Part shown: piece after piece, positions 1-9,994 of the stretch | How the letters are laid out: every line of letters begins with the position of its first letter | How positions within the stretch are numbered: position 1 is the first letter of the stretch | NCBI GenBank assembly: GCA_046330315.1 | Contig: JAXLSZ010000005.1 | Coordinates: forward strand, 186,001 to 250,000 | DNA from: JAXLSZ01 sp046330315 | GTDB lineage: Bacteria; Actinomycetota; Thermoleophilia; Solirubrobacterales; 70-9 | Length of the DNA: 64,000 nt | Direction: 5' to 3' | The notes under the pieces: generated by a model | Told to the model about the DNA's origin: nothing | What the model saw: only the letters and a program-made list of their open reading frames with translations | The model's database searches: none | Position numbers and translations under genes: made by a program

Positions 1-345
1 TCCCGCATGGAGGTCGACCAGGCCCGGCTGCTCACCCTGTATGCGGCCTGGAAGATGGACACCGCCGGGAAGCGCGCCGCCCGCCAGGAGATCTCGATGA
101 TCAAGGTGGTCGCCGCGAACATGGTGATGGACGTCCTCGACCGGGCCATCCAGGTGCACGGCGCCCTGGGAATGACCGACGACACCCCGCTGGCGATGAT
201 GTGGCGCTTCAGCCGCATGCTGCGGATCGCCGACGGCCCGGACGAGGTCCACAAGATGGTGATCGCCCGCCGCGAGCTCGGCCGCGCCGCCAAGCGCGCC
301 GAGGAGGGAGCGAGAAGGGCGCCGCAGGCGGCGACCGCCGAGTAG
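1..345 (+). CDS. acyl-CoA dehydrogenase, C-terminal part (5' cut by window edge)
   Basis: The reading frame is open from the first base, so only the last 114 codons of a longer gene are present. The segment is the C-terminal helical bundle of a FAD acyl-CoA dehydrogenase: the IQVHGALGMTDDTPL stretch and the IADGPDEVHK motif near the end are typical of the ACAD10/ACAD11-like branch. The enzyme would oxidise an acyl-CoA to the enoyl-CoA and pass electrons to ETF. It converges on an APH-like kinase, and a HAD protein follows. These three activities are fused in mammalian ACAD10, which supports the subfamily assignment. The tail after about residue 95 is a low-complexity Arg/Ala run. Confidence 0.85.
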   Translation, partial: SRMEVDQARLLTLYAAWKMDTAGKRAARQEISMIKVVAANMVMDVLDRAIQVHGALGMTDDTPLAMMWRFSRMLRIADGPDEVHKMVIARRELGRAAKRAEEGARRAPQAATAE

Positions 346-376
346 CCGGGCCGGGGCATCGCCCCGGCGTGGCAGC

Positions 377-1432
377 TCAGGGGAGCCGGGCAGCCGCCTC
401 GCGGGCGGCCTCCGCCAGCTGCTCTACGACCCTTCCGAACTGCTCGAACCCCTCGGCCGAGCTGCCGTACTGCCCGGCCGCGTAGCGGGCGAAGACGCCC
501 TCGAGGATGATCGCCAGCTTCCAGTAACCGAGCGCCACGAAGAAGTCGAGCCCGGAGAGGTCGCGGCCCGACCGCTCCTCGTAGCGCCCGGCCAGCTCTC
601 CTCGGGTCGGAAAGCCGGGCGCCACCGTCGCCGGCTCGAACAGCGGCACGAAGGGATCGCCGGGCTCCGACCAGTAGACCATCAGCAGCCCGACGTCGGC
701 CAGGGGGTCGCCCAGCGTGCAGAGCTCCCAGTCGACGACCGCGGCGACCTCGCCCCGCGGCGAGAGGATCATGTTGTCCAGGCGGTAGTCGCCGTGGACG
801 ATCGCCGCCGGGCCCTGCCGGGGGATCCGCGAGGCGAGGTCGCGGTGGACCTCGTCGATCGTCGCGAGATCGCGGGTCTTCGACTTCTCCCACTGCCCGT
901 GCCAGCGGTGGAGCTGCCGGGCCACGTAATCGGCCTTCCTGCCCAGCTCGCCCAGGCCCACCTCGTCGGGAAGGACCCGGTGGATCTCGACCAGGGTGTC
1001 GATCACCCGCTCGCCGATCGCCCGGCGCCGCGGGGCATCGGGGAACAGCTCGGCGTCGGCGGCGGTCCGCAGGATCGGCCCCTCGACGAAGTCCATCACG
1101 TAGAAGGGGGCCCCGGTCACCGACTCGTCCCCGCAGAGGCCGATCACGGGCGGAACCGGGACGGGGGTTGGCTGCAGCGCGGAGATCACCCGATGCTCGC
1201 GACCCATGTCATGAGCGGAGCCGAGCCGCCTTCCGAGCGGCGGGCGGCGCAGGGCCCAGCGGCGGCCGGCGGCGTCGGCGACCCCGAAGGTGAGGTTGGA
1301 GCGCCCCCCCGAGATCCGCTCGAAGGCCAGCGGCGGCTGCACCCCGGGAACGTTCCTCGAGAACCAGGCCTCGACCCCGTCCCGGTCGATCCCCTCCGGC
1401 GCCGTCGCGCTCCCGGTAGCCTCGCCGCTCAC
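377..1432 (-). CDS. APH/ChoK-family phosphotransferase (ACAD10/11-type kinase)
   Basis: 351 residues with the protein-kinase-like fold of aminoglycoside phosphotransferases. The nucleotide-binding N-lobe starts near RISGGRSNLTF, the catalytic loop is HGDYRLDNM, and the metal-binding motif is VDWELCTLGDP, typical of the acyl-CoA-dehydrogenase-associated group. The longest frame would start at 1528, but that would overlap the divergent HAD gene. The GTG at 1432 is chosen because family-like sequence begins just after it, and a TATGCT box (complement of 1439-1444) lies 6 nt upstream, suggesting a nearly leaderless transcript. From ACAD10/11 the expected substrate is a 4-hydroxyacyl-CoA or similar hydroxy-acid thioester, not an antibiotic; this is inference from context. 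Confidence 0.88.
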   Translation of the reverse strand: MSGEATGSATAPEGIDRDGVEAWFSRNVPGVQPPLAFERISGGRSNLTFGVADAAGRRWALRRPPLGRRLGSAHDMGREHRVISALQPTPVPVPPVIGLCGDESVTGAPFYVMDFVEGPILRTAADAELFPDAPRRRAIGERVIDTLVEIHRVLPDEVGLGELGRKADYVARQLHRWHGQWEKSKTRDLATIDEVHRDLASRIPRQGPAAIVHGDYRLDNMILSPRGEVAAVVDWELCTLGDPLADVGLLMVYWSEPGDPFVPLFEPATVAPGFPTRGELAGRYEERSGRDLSGLDFFVALGYWKLAIILEGVFARYAAGQYGSSAEGFEQFGRVVEQLAEAAREAAARLP

Positions 1433-1443
1433 CCGCCAAGCAT

Positions 1444-2100
1444 ATGTCCGAGCGAGAACACGAGACGGCCCTGCTGATCGACTTCGGCGGGGTGCTGACC
1501 ACGCCCGTGTGGGACAGCTTCGCAGCATTCTGCCGCCTCAACGGCCTCGAGGAAGGCGCCGTGAGGCGGCTCTTCCGCGAGGACCCCGAGGCGCTGGCGG
1601 AGCTTCGGCTGCTGGAGACCGGCGGGATCTCCGAGGAGGACTTCGAGCGCAGCTTCGGCGCCCGGCTCGGCCTCGGGGACCCCTCGGGCCTGATCGACAG
1701 CATGTTCGCCGGGATGGTGCCCCTCGAGCGGATGACCGCGGCGGTCGAGGCGGCCCGGCGGGCCGGCGTGCCGACCGGGCTCGTCTCCAACTCCTGGAGC
1801 CTCGACCACTACGACCGCGACCTCTTCGCAAGGCTGTTCGACACGGTCGTGATCTCCGCCGAGGTCGGGCTCCACAAACCGCAGCCGGGGATCTACCTGC
1901 TCGCCGCCGAGCGTGTGGGAAGGCCGGCCGCGAGCTGCGTCTTCGTGGACGACCTGCGCGAGAACTGCGCCGGCGCGGAGGCGGTCGGGATGCGGGCCAT
2001 CCTTCACCGCGACCCCTCCGAGACGATCGGCCGTCTGGAGGAGGTGCTCGCGGTGCGGCTGGAGGGCGGCGACCGGCGGGGTTGGGCGCGACCCGGCTAG
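1444..2100 (+). CDS. HAD-family hydrolase (HAD-IA, ACAD10 N-domain/YihX-like)
   Basis: 218 residues. Motif I is IDFGGVLT with nucleophile Asp13; the second acidic position is Gly, as in the YihX-like group (D-x-G), so phosphatase activity cannot be assumed. Motif II is around LVSNSW, the motif III lysine is in GLHKPQPGIY, and motif IV is VFVDDLREN. The gene starts 11 bp from the divergent APH gene, so the two probably share a regulatory region. HAD and APH domains are adjacent in mammalian ACAD10. Its TAG stop shares a CTAG tetranucleotide with the stop of the convergent EamA gene. Substrate unknown. Confidence 0.85.
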   Translation: MSEREHETALLIDFGGVLTTPVWDSFAAFCRLNGLEEGAVRRLFREDPEALAELRLLETGGISEEDFERSFGARLGLGDPSGLIDSMFAGMVPLERMTAAVEAARRAGVPTGLVSNSWSLDHYDRDLFARLFDTVVISAEVGLHKPQPGIYLLAAERVGRPAASCVFVDDLRENCAGAEAVGMRAILHRDPSETIGRLEEVLAVRLEGGDRRGWARPG

Positions 2101-2945
2101 CCGCCGGCGATCAGCACCACCCCGACCAGCGCCAGGACCACGCCGGCCTGCTGAACCCTCTCCAGGCGCTCGGAGAGGAAGACGCGGGCCAGCAGCACCG
2201 TGACGATCGGGAACAGGGAGGCGGCGACCGCGACCAGCGAGAGATAGCCCTTGCTGGTCGCTAGCGCAACCAGGATGTTGGCCCCGGCGTCGAGCGTGCC
2301 GATAAGCAGGAGTATGGGAAGCCCGTCAAAGCCCGGCCCCCGCTCAGGGGGGGCGGCCAGCAGGACCGCGCCAATCGCCACCGACCCGCCCAGGCGAGCG
2401 GTCGCGGAGGTCCACAGCGGATCGTGAGAGGCGGGACCGTCGATACCGGTGAAAAACAGGCCGAAGCCCGCACCGGCCAGGGTGGCGAGGAGCAGGGCCC
2501 GCCTCGAGACGCGCACGGTGTGGGGCGCCTCGGCCTCGCGGACGGCCAGGGCGATCCCGATGATCGCCAGGACGAGCCCCGCGACCTGCAACGGGCCGGG
2601 GGCCTCGCCGCGGGCCAGACCGACCGCGACCGGGATCACCACCCCGAGCGAGGAGACCGGCGCGACGATGCTGACGGGCCCGATCGCCATCGCCGCGTAG
2701 AAGAGGGTGATGGCGACGGCCCCTGCCACGCCGGCGAGCGCGGCCAGCAGCGCCTGGTCGGCCGGGAGCGAGCCGCCGGCCAGCAGGGCGACCAGACCGA
2801 CCACGACGAACCCGGCCGGGTAGCTGACCGCGACGACGCTCAGCGCGGGGATGCGGCGGGACTGCTGGCCGCCGAGAAAGTCGGAGACCCCCCAGGTGGC
2901 GCTCGCAGAGAGGCCGAGAAGGATGGCTAGCGTCTGTGAGGTCAA
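2097..2945 (-). CDS. EamA/DMT-superfamily membrane transporter
   Basis: 282 residues, almost entirely hydrophobic, with about ten predicted membrane segments arranged as two EamA repeats. The second repeat begins near RRALLLATLAGAGFGLFF, and the last helix ends in VVLALVGVVLIAGG. The family exports small metabolites or amino acids; the substrate cannot be read from sequence. The start is the TTG at 2945, which places the first helix right after the start. No clear ribosome binding site is visible, and only 36 bp separate it from the divergent histidine-kinase gene. Its stop overlaps the stop of the HAD gene. Confidence 0.85.
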   Translation of the reverse strand: MTSQTLAILLGLSASATWGVSDFLGGQQSRRIPALSVVAVSYPAGFVVVGLVALLAGGSLPADQALLAALAGVAGAVAITLFYAAMAIGPVSIVAPVSSLGVVIPVAVGLARGEAPGPLQVAGLVLAIIGIALAVREAEAPHTVRVSRRALLLATLAGAGFGLFFTGIDGPASHDPLWTSATARLGGSVAIGAVLLAAPPERGPGFDGLPILLLIGTLDAGANILVALATSKGYLSLVAVAASLFPIVTVLLARVFLSERLERVQQAGVVLALVGVVLIAGG

Positions 2946-2981
2946 GGGGCGCCGGTACTGTAGGGCGAAGAGGGCGCGGCA

Positions 2982-4784
2982 TTGAACCCATCCCTTGCAA
3001 ACCGCCTGCGCAGCGGCTTCGCCATCACCTTCGCGCTGCTGGCGGGCGTCGCGGTGATCGGGGCGGCGCGCCTGATCGACCTGCGCGAGGCGCACGAGAG
3101 CCAGACCGCTGCCTCCTACGAGCTGCAGATACTCGCCGAGCGCATGCGCCAGGCCTTCGGCGACCAGCGCCAGGCCCTGCGCGACCTGGAGGTCACTCCG
3201 GCGGGGTCGCGCGCCCGATTCGCGCTGGCCTCCTCCGTGTTCTCCCGGGCGGGGGCCGACGCGGTCCCACTCGCGGGGGGCGACGCAGCCAGCCGCCGCC
3301 TCTCCGAGCTCCTGCGGGCCCACGACCGCTGGCAGGAGCTGGTGGCCGCCCCCCAGCTCCAGGGCCGCCCGCCGGCTTCGCTGCTCGGGCCGCGACTCAC
3401 CCGTCGCGTCCTCGTGACCGAGGCTGCCCTGGAGGCCGGCGAGGTGGCCCACCGCGCCGAGCTGCGCAGCTCGGTGAGCGCGGAGGTGCGGCGAACGGCC
3501 GTGATCGGGGTGGCGATCCTGATCGGGTGCGGGGTGATCGCGGCGATCCTCTTCAACGGTCTGATCACCTCGATCCGCAGCCCCCTGGAGCGGCTGGGCG
3601 CCGCGGCGGGGAGGCTGGCCGGCGGAGACCTGCGCGCCCGCGTCGTCGTCGACGGGCCGGCCGAGGCCGCCGCTCTGGGGAACGCCTTCAACGAGATGGC
3701 CGACGAGCTGCAGTCCGCCTACCGGCACCTGGAGGAGAGCCGCCAGCGGCTCGCGGTCACCCTCGAGAGCCTCTCCGACGGGGTGATCACCGTGGACGAG
3801 CTCGGGGTGGTGACCGACGCCAACCCGGCGGCCCGCCGCCTGCTGCCCTGGGCCGACGTCGGCGCCCCGATCCGCGAGCTGCTCGAGGGCTCGATGCCCT
3901 CTCGCGAGCTGGAGCGCCTGCTGGCGGGCCGCGAGCCCGAGGAGGTCCACATCGGCGAGGGCGACTCGATCCTCGCGGTGACCGCCTCCAAGCTGGGGGC
4001 CGAGGCCGGCGGCACCGTGATCTCGGTCCGTGACATCTCCGAGCGCGCACGGCTGGAGAGGCTCAAGGACGAGTTCGTGCTCACCGCCTCGCACGAGCTG
4101 CGCAGCCCGCTGACCTCGATCCACGGATTCGCCGAGCTGCTGATGATGGAGAAGGGCCGGCTCAGCCCGCGCCAGACGGAGACGGTCGAGATCATCCTCG
4201 ACAACACCCGCCACCTGGTGCGCCTGCTCAACGACCTGCTCGACCTGGCGCGCTCGGACGCCGGCAGGCTGGAGATCAGGCCCGTGCCGACCGATCTGGG
4301 GCCGCTCGTCGAGGAGGCGGTGAGGACGATGAGGGCGCAGACCGAGGCCAGCTCGCAGCACCTCGACTTCGACGTCGAGCCGGGCCTGCCGCAGGTCCTC
4401 GCCGAGCCTGACCGGATCCGGCAGGTCCTGACCAACCTGATCACCAACGCCCACGAGTACTGCCCGGGCGGCGCCAACATCTCGGTCAGCGCGATGCGGG
4501 GGGCCGACGGCGTCGTCCTCGCGGTCTCCGACGACGGGCCGGGGATAGCCCCCAAGCACCGCGACCACATCTTCGAGCGCTTCGTGAGGGGCGAGGCGGG
4601 GCTCACGCAGAGGGTCGGCGGCACCGGGCTGGGCCTGGCGGTCTCCCGTTCCCTGATCGAGCTGCACGGGGGCTCGCTGGAGGTCTCCTCCTCGCCCGGG
4701 CAGGGATCGACCTTCCGGATCGTGCTGCCGGCCTTCGAGTCGAGCGGCGCCGAGCCCGCTCCGACCGCGCTCGGGAGCCGCTGA
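2982..4784 (+). CDS. membrane sensor histidine kinase (HAMP-PAS-HisKA-HATPase)
   Basis: 600 residues from a TTG start. A first membrane helix lies at about 11-30 and an extracytoplasmic segment at about 31-170. A second helix at about 174-195 leads into HAMP (about 197-250) and a PAS domain (about 255-360, starting near LSDGVITVDELGVV). The HisKA phospho-acceptor is His371 in SHELRSPL. The ATPase has an N-box (NLITNAHEY, about 489), G1 (DDGPGI, about 518) and G2 (GGTGLGLA, about 546). The stop overlaps the ATG of the downstream receiver by one base, so the two are translationally coupled and form a two-component pair. Stimulus unknown. Confidence 0.93.
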   Translation: MNPSLANRLRSGFAITFALLAGVAVIGAARLIDLREAHESQTAASYELQILAERMRQAFGDQRQALRDLEVTPAGSRARFALASSVFSRAGADAVPLAGGDAASRRLSELLRAHDRWQELVAAPQLQGRPPASLLGPRLTRRVLVTEAALEAGEVAHRAELRSSVSAEVRRTAVIGVAILIGCGVIAAILFNGLITSIRSPLERLGAAAGRLAGGDLRARVVVDGPAEAAALGNAFNEMADELQSAYRHLEESRQRLAVTLESLSDGVITVDELGVVTDANPAARRLLPWADVGAPIRELLEGSMPSRELERLLAGREPEEVHIGEGDSILAVTASKLGAEAGGTVISVRDISERARLERLKDEFVLTASHELRSPLTSIHGFAELLMMEKGRLSPRQTETVEIILDNTRHLVRLLNDLLDLARSDAGRLEIRPVPTDLGPLVEEAVRTMRAQTEASSQHLDFDVEPGLPQVLAEPDRIRQVLTNLITNAHEYCPGGANISVSAMRGADGVVLAVSDDGPGIAPKHRDHIFERFVRGEAGLTQRVGGTGLGLAVSRSLIELHGGSLEVSSSPGQGSTFRIVLPAFESSGAEPAPTALGSR

Positions 4785-5140
4785 TGGCACGCATCCTCGT
4801 CGCCGACGATTCCGAGACGATCCTGCTCCTGCTGCGGACCCGGCTCGAGATGGAGGGCCACGAGGTGATCACCGCGGAGGACGGCGAGGGGGTCGGCAGG
4901 CGCCTCGCCGAGACCTCGGAGCCGCCCGACCTGATGCTGCTCGACGCGATGATGCCCGGCAAGTCCGGCCTCGACGTCCTCGCCGAGGTCAGGGCCTCGG
5001 GGGACGGGATCCCGGTGCTGATCGTCAGCGCCCACGGGGAGGCGGCGGAGGCGATGCGCGGGCTCGGCGAGGCCGACGACTTCATCTCCAAGCCGATCGA
5101 CTTCGATCTGCTGCTGCGGCGGATCGCCGAGCTGACCTAG
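4784..5140 (+). CDS. single-domain response regulator (CheY-like receiver)
   Basis: 118 residues consisting only of a receiver domain: acidic pair Asp8-Asp9, phospho-acceptor Asp54 in LLDAMMPG, a Ser in IVSAHG at the Thr/Ser position and Lys in SKPIDFD. There is no DNA-binding output domain, so signalling must go through protein contact or a phosphorelay. It overlaps the kinase gene by one base (TGATG). The stop lies within the first copy of a 47-bp-spaced duplication that also contains the end of the convergent helicase gene. Confidence 0.92.
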   Translation: MARILVADDSETILLLLRTRLEMEGHEVITAEDGEGVGRRLAETSEPPDLMLLDAMMPGKSGLDVLAEVRASGDGIPVLIVSAHGEAAEAMRGLGEADDFISKPIDFDLLLRRIAELT

Positions 5141-5212
5141 CAGCGCGCCACCTCGGGCCGGATCCTTGGGCCCTCGGGCTGACCTAGCTGCGCGCCACCT
5201 CGAGCCGGATCT
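5131..5212. repeat. 47-bp-spaced tandem duplication of a convergent gene junction
   Basis: The segment starting GCTGACCTAG at 5131 recurs at 5178 with about three differences over 35 bp. Copy 1 contains the receiver gene's TAG; copy 2 contains the helicase's TAG on the other strand. Each copy has the CTAG that can end both genes. Copy 1 read on the minus strand still encodes a helicase-like tail (EVARC then stop). Confidence 0.85.
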
Positions 5213-6608
5213 CCCGACCCTTCAGCCTGGTGCCGTCCAGGAACGAGACGGCGCGCTCGGCGTGCTCGGCATCGACCTCCACGAAGGAGAACCGGTGCAG
5301 CACCCGGATGTCGCGGATCGCCTCGTCGGGAACGACCGCGCCCTCCCGGAAGGCGAAGCGGAGGTCCTCCTCGGTGATCCCGCTGCGCTCCCCGCGGTTG
5401 ACGAAGAGCTTGCGGGTGCCGTCTGCCACGGGGGCCTCGGCCGGGGGCCCCTTTCGAGGGCGCTCGCGGCGGCGCGGCCTGGGCGCGTGCTCGAGGCGCT
5501 CCTCGGGTGCCTCCCACTCCCCGATCGAGGTCCTCACGTCGCGCTCGATGCGCCCGATCTCGTCGCGCTGGGCGGGGGTGACAAGGGTGATCGCCCGGCC
5601 GGTGCGGCCGACCCGGCCGGTGCGGCCGATCCTGTGGACGTAGACCTCGGACGAGTCCGGAACGTCGTAGTTGATGACGTGGGTGACGTGCTCGATGTCC
5701 AGCCCCCGCGCCGCGATGTCGGTGGCGACGAGCAGCCGCACGCGGTGGTCCTTGAAGGCGATCATCACGCCGTCGCGCGAGCCCTGGCTCATGTCGCCGT
5801 GCAGCGCCTTGACGTCCAGGCCCTTTTCCTTGAGCGTCTTCTCGAGGCGGGCCGCGCCGATCTTGGTACGGCAGAAGATGATCGCCTGCTCGGGGTCCTC
5901 GGCGCGCAGCAGGTCCACCAGCCGGCTGGCCTTCTCGCGGGCCCCGACCTCGAGGTAGGCCTGCTCGATCGCGTCCACGGTGAGCTGCTTGGGGGTGATC
6001 CGGATCGTCACCGGGTCGTACATGTAGCCCTCTGCCAGCCGCTGGATCGGCGGGGGCATCGTCGCCGAGAAGAGCGCTGTCTGGCGCCCGCCCGGGCACA
6101 TCCGCAGGATCCTCTCCACGTCCTCGATGAAGCCGAGGTCGAGCATCTCGTCGGCCTCGTCGAGGACGACGTAGCGGGCCGCGGTGAGGACCAGCGAGCG
6201 CCGCGACATCAGGTCCATCATCCGCCCGACGGTGGCCACGACGACGTGGGCCCCGGCCCGCAGCTGGGCCTGCTGGGAGCGGATCGGGGCGCCCCCGAAG
6301 ACCGCGACGATCTCGACTTCGAGGTGCTCGGCGTAGGCCCGCATCGCCTGGGTGACCTGGATGCAGAGCTCCCGGGTGGGGGTGAGCACGACCGCCTGCA
6401 CCTCGTCGTTGCCGGGGTCGACGTACTGCAGGAGAGGCAGGCCGAAGGCCGCAGTCTTGCCGGTCCCGGTCTGGGCCTGCCCGATCACGTCGTGCCCGGC
6501 GAGCAGCTCCGGGATCGCCTGCTCCTGGATCGGGGTCGGCTCCTCGTAGCCCAGCTCGTCCAGCGCCTGCTGGATGTCGGGCGAGAGCCCGAGCTCGCGA
6601 AAGTTCAT
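5184..6608 (-). CDS. DEAD-box ATP-dependent RNA helicase (DeaD/CsdA/DbpA-like)
   Basis: 474 residues. The Q motif is PTPIQEQ (24-30), Walker A AQTGTGKT (45-52), then PTREL, DEAD, SAT, the ATDIAARGLD segment and HRIGRTGR. After a basic Arg/Pro-rich linker (about 385-405) there is an RRM-like RNA-binding domain of the DbpA C-terminal type, starting TRKLFVNRGERSGIT and ending EIRLEVARS. This domain order suggests a role in ribosome assembly or RNA remodelling. The ATG at 6608 overlaps the stop of the upstream quinone oxidoreductase (ATGA), so the pair is co-translated. Confidence 0.93.
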   Translation of the reverse strand: MNFRELGLSPDIQQALDELGYEEPTPIQEQAIPELLAGHDVIGQAQTGTGKTAAFGLPLLQYVDPGNDEVQAVVLTPTRELCIQVTQAMRAYAEHLEVEIVAVFGGAPIRSQQAQLRAGAHVVVATVGRMMDLMSRRSLVLTAARYVVLDEADEMLDLGFIEDVERILRMCPGGRQTALFSATMPPPIQRLAEGYMYDPVTIRITPKQLTVDAIEQAYLEVGAREKASRLVDLLRAEDPEQAIIFCRTKIGAARLEKTLKEKGLDVKALHGDMSQGSRDGVMIAFKDHRVRLLVATDIAARGLDIEHVTHVINYDVPDSSEVYVHRIGRTGRVGRTGRAITLVTPAQRDEIGRIERDVRTSIGEWEAPEERLEHAPRPRRRERPRKGPPAEAPVADGTRKLFVNRGERSGITEEDLRFAFREGAVVPDEAIRDIRVLHRFSFVEVDAEHAERAVSFLDGTRLKGREIRLEVARS

Positions 6609-7555
6609 GCGGTGGGGTCCAGGAGGAGCTTTCCGGTGGTGCGGCGGGCGGCGAGGTCCTCGTGGGCACGGGCTGCCTGCGAGAGGGGATAGACGCCCCC
6701 GATCACGGCCCGCAGCTCGCCCGCGGCGGCCGCGCCGAGCACCTCCTCCAGGCCCTCCCGCAGCAGCTGCGGCCGGGAGAAGAGGTGAACGAGCCAGAAG
6801 CCGATCACCGCCCGGCTGTTGCGCATCAGGTGGCCGGTCCTGACCTCGTTCTCCTCCCGCGAGGCGATTCCGAAGGTGACCAGCCTTCCGAACGGGGCCA
6901 GCGATCGGAGAGCCTGCTCGAAGGCGGTGCCCCCCGACATCTCCAGCACGACGTCCACCTGCTTTCCGTCGTTGGCCTCGAGGATCGCCGCCGAAAGGTT
7001 CTCGGCCCGGGAGTCCACCGCGGCGTCGGCGCCCAGCTCGAGGACCAGCTCCCGCTTCTCCGGGCTGGAGGCCGCACCGATCACCCGCCCCGCACCCATG
7101 CGCTTGGCGAGCTGCACGGCCAGGCTTCCGGTGCCCCCGGCCGCCGCCTCGACGAGGACCGACTCCCCGGGCCGGAGGTTGGCGGAGATCCTCAGGATGC
7201 TGCGGGCGGTCAGCCCCTGGAGGAGGAGGGCGGCGGCCTGGTCGTCGTCCACCCCGTCGGGGACCGGGACGAGGGCGGCGTCGGGAACCGCGACCTGCTC
7301 GGCGTAGCCACCGTTCCCGAGCAGCGCGGCGACCCGGCGGCCGTCGGGAGTCGTGCCGCTCACCTCGCCGCCCGGGGTCATCGGGAGCTGCTGGTCGGCC
7401 AGGTAGTCGTTGCGGGTCACGTGGGTGTCGGCGAAGTTGACGCCGCAACGCGAGACCGTGACCAGGGTCTGCCCCTCGGCCGGCTCGGGATCGGGGACCT
7501 CGGTGTGCTCGAGGACCTCCGGCCCTCCGAAGCGGCTCATCCGTATAGCCTTCAC
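6605..7555 (-). CDS. zinc-free NADPH:quinone oxidoreductase-like MDR family protein
   Basis: 316 residues. This is a medium-chain dehydrogenase/reductase of the quinone-oxidoreductase (Qor) group: GroES-like N-domain starting MKAIRMSRFGGPEVLE, then a Rossmann segment VEAAAGGTGSLAVQLAKRMG with the AAxGGxG dinucleotide motif. The cysteine cluster of zinc-dependent alcohol dehydrogenases is absent. The start is GTG 7555, because the conserved MKAI N-terminus of the family begins there. The gene overlaps the helicase start by 4 nt. The physiological substrate is unknown; a quinone or enone is likely. Confidence 0.88.
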   Translation of the reverse strand: MKAIRMSRFGGPEVLEHTEVPDPEPAEGQTLVTVSRCGVNFADTHVTRNDYLADQQLPMTPGGEVSGTTPDGRRVAALLGNGGYAEQVAVPDAALVPVPDGVDDDQAAALLLQGLTARSILRISANLRPGESVLVEAAAGGTGSLAVQLAKRMGAGRVIGAASSPEKRELVLELGADAAVDSRAENLSAAILEANDGKQVDVVLEMSGGTAFEQALRSLAPFGRLVTFGIASREENEVRTGHLMRNSRAVIGFWLVHLFSRPQLLREGLEEVLGAAAAGELRAVIGGVYPLSQAARAHEDLAARRTTGKLLLDPTA

Positions 7556-7616
7556 GGCCGCCTAGTCTCCCGAAGCGGCGCCGAGAGTGTCGCGCGACCT
7601 CATCCGGAGGGCCCGA

Positions 7617-8537
7617 GTGTCACTGACCGTCGTTGGGTCGATCGCGTTCGATTCCGTGAAGACCCCGTTCGGAGAGCGGGAGCGGATGCTGGGCGGATCG
7701 GCCGTCCACTTCGCGCTCGCCGCAAGCTTCTTCACCGAGGTGCGGGTGGTGGGCCCGGTCGGGTCCGACTTCGGGGCCGAGGAGTTCGCGGTGCTGGAGG
7801 GCCGGGGGGTCAACACCGAGGACGTCGAGCGGGTGCAGGACGGCCAGACCTTCTTCTGGCGCGGACGCTACGACTTTGACCTCAACACCGCCCACACCGA
7901 GGACACCCGGCTCAACGTCTTCGGCGAGTTCTCGCCGAAGCTCTCGGAGGGCTCGCGCGGCTCCGAGACGCTCTTCCTGGCCAACATCCAGCCCGAGCTC
8001 CAGCGCGAGGTGCGCCGCCAGTGCGACGGCGCCCGCTTCGTCGCCCTCGACTCCATGAACCTCTGGATCGAGACCGCCCGGGACTCGCTGCTCGCCGTGA
8101 TCTCCGAGGTGGACTGCGTGATCGTCAACGACGCCGAGATCCGCGAGCTGACCCGTGAGCCCAACCTGGCCCGCGCGGCCCGGGCGGTGATGGAGATGGG
8201 GCCGAGGGCGGTCGTCGCCAAGCAGGGCGAGTACGGGGCGGCGCTGTTCACCCCCCAGGGGTTCTTCGCGCTTCCGGGCCTGCCCCTCGAGGACGTCCGC
8301 GACCCGACCGGCGCCGGCGATAGCTTCGCGGGGGGGTTCCTCGGCTACCTGCAGGGCTGCGAGGAAGGCGTGGACGAGGCGGCGCTGCGCAGGGCCATGG
8401 GCTACGGGACGGTGCTCGCCTCCTTCAACGTCGAGGAATTCGGGACCGAGCGGATCGTCCGCCTCAGCCGCGAGGAGATCGAGGCCCGGATCGGCGAGCT
8501 GCGGATGATGACCCGCTTCGAGCCGCTTCCCACCTGA
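7617..8537 (+). CDS. PfkB-family sugar/nucleoside kinase
   Basis: 306 residues. An N-terminal GSIAFDSV strand and GGSAVHFAL motif bind substrate; the C-terminal DPTGAGDSFAGG (about 229-240) carries the catalytic Asp and the anion hole. A GTG at 7587 extends the frame, but GTG 7617 is preferred: GGAGG at 7606-7610 sits 6 nt before it and SLTVVGSIAFDS is the usual PfkB N-terminus. The substrate is unclear: ribokinase, fructokinase and adenosine kinase share these motifs. No sugar transporter or glycosidase is adjacent, so context does not help. Confidence 0.88.
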   Translation: MSLTVVGSIAFDSVKTPFGERERMLGGSAVHFALAASFFTEVRVVGPVGSDFGAEEFAVLEGRGVNTEDVERVQDGQTFFWRGRYDFDLNTAHTEDTRLNVFGEFSPKLSEGSRGSETLFLANIQPELQREVRRQCDGARFVALDSMNLWIETARDSLLAVISEVDCVIVNDAEIRELTREPNLARAARAVMEMGPRAVVAKQGEYGAALFTPQGFFALPGLPLEDVRDPTGAGDSFAGGFLGYLQGCEEGVDEAALRRAMGYGTVLASFNVEEFGTERIVRLSREEIEARIGELRMMTRFEPLPT

Positions 8538-8561
8538 CCACGGTGCGCAAGCTGCGATACT
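8534..8561 (+). promoter_or_regulatory. possible promoter for citrate synthase
   Basis: CTGACC (8534-8539) and GATACT (8556-8561) with a 16-bp spacer, upstream of AGGAGA and the ATG at 8598. Moderate match to an actinobacterial housekeeping promoter; the first part overlaps the kinase stop. Confidence 0.35.
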
Positions 8562-8597
8562 GACGCCTCCACTGGCGGCGATCACCCAGGAGACGCG

Positions 8598-9980
<1,383 letters not shown>

Positions 9981-9994
9981 TCCGTGTCGCCGCG

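Noticed and set aside
377..1432. Antibiotic resistance (aminoglycoside phosphotransferase)
   Set aside because: The kinase motifs match the acyl-CoA-dehydrogenase-associated branch and the neighbours are fatty-acid genes.
2097..4790. 897-codon minus-strand frame opposite the histidine kinase
   Set aside because: Only the last 282 residues (EamA transporter) are real; the rest is antisense of the kinase, with shadow-like composition.
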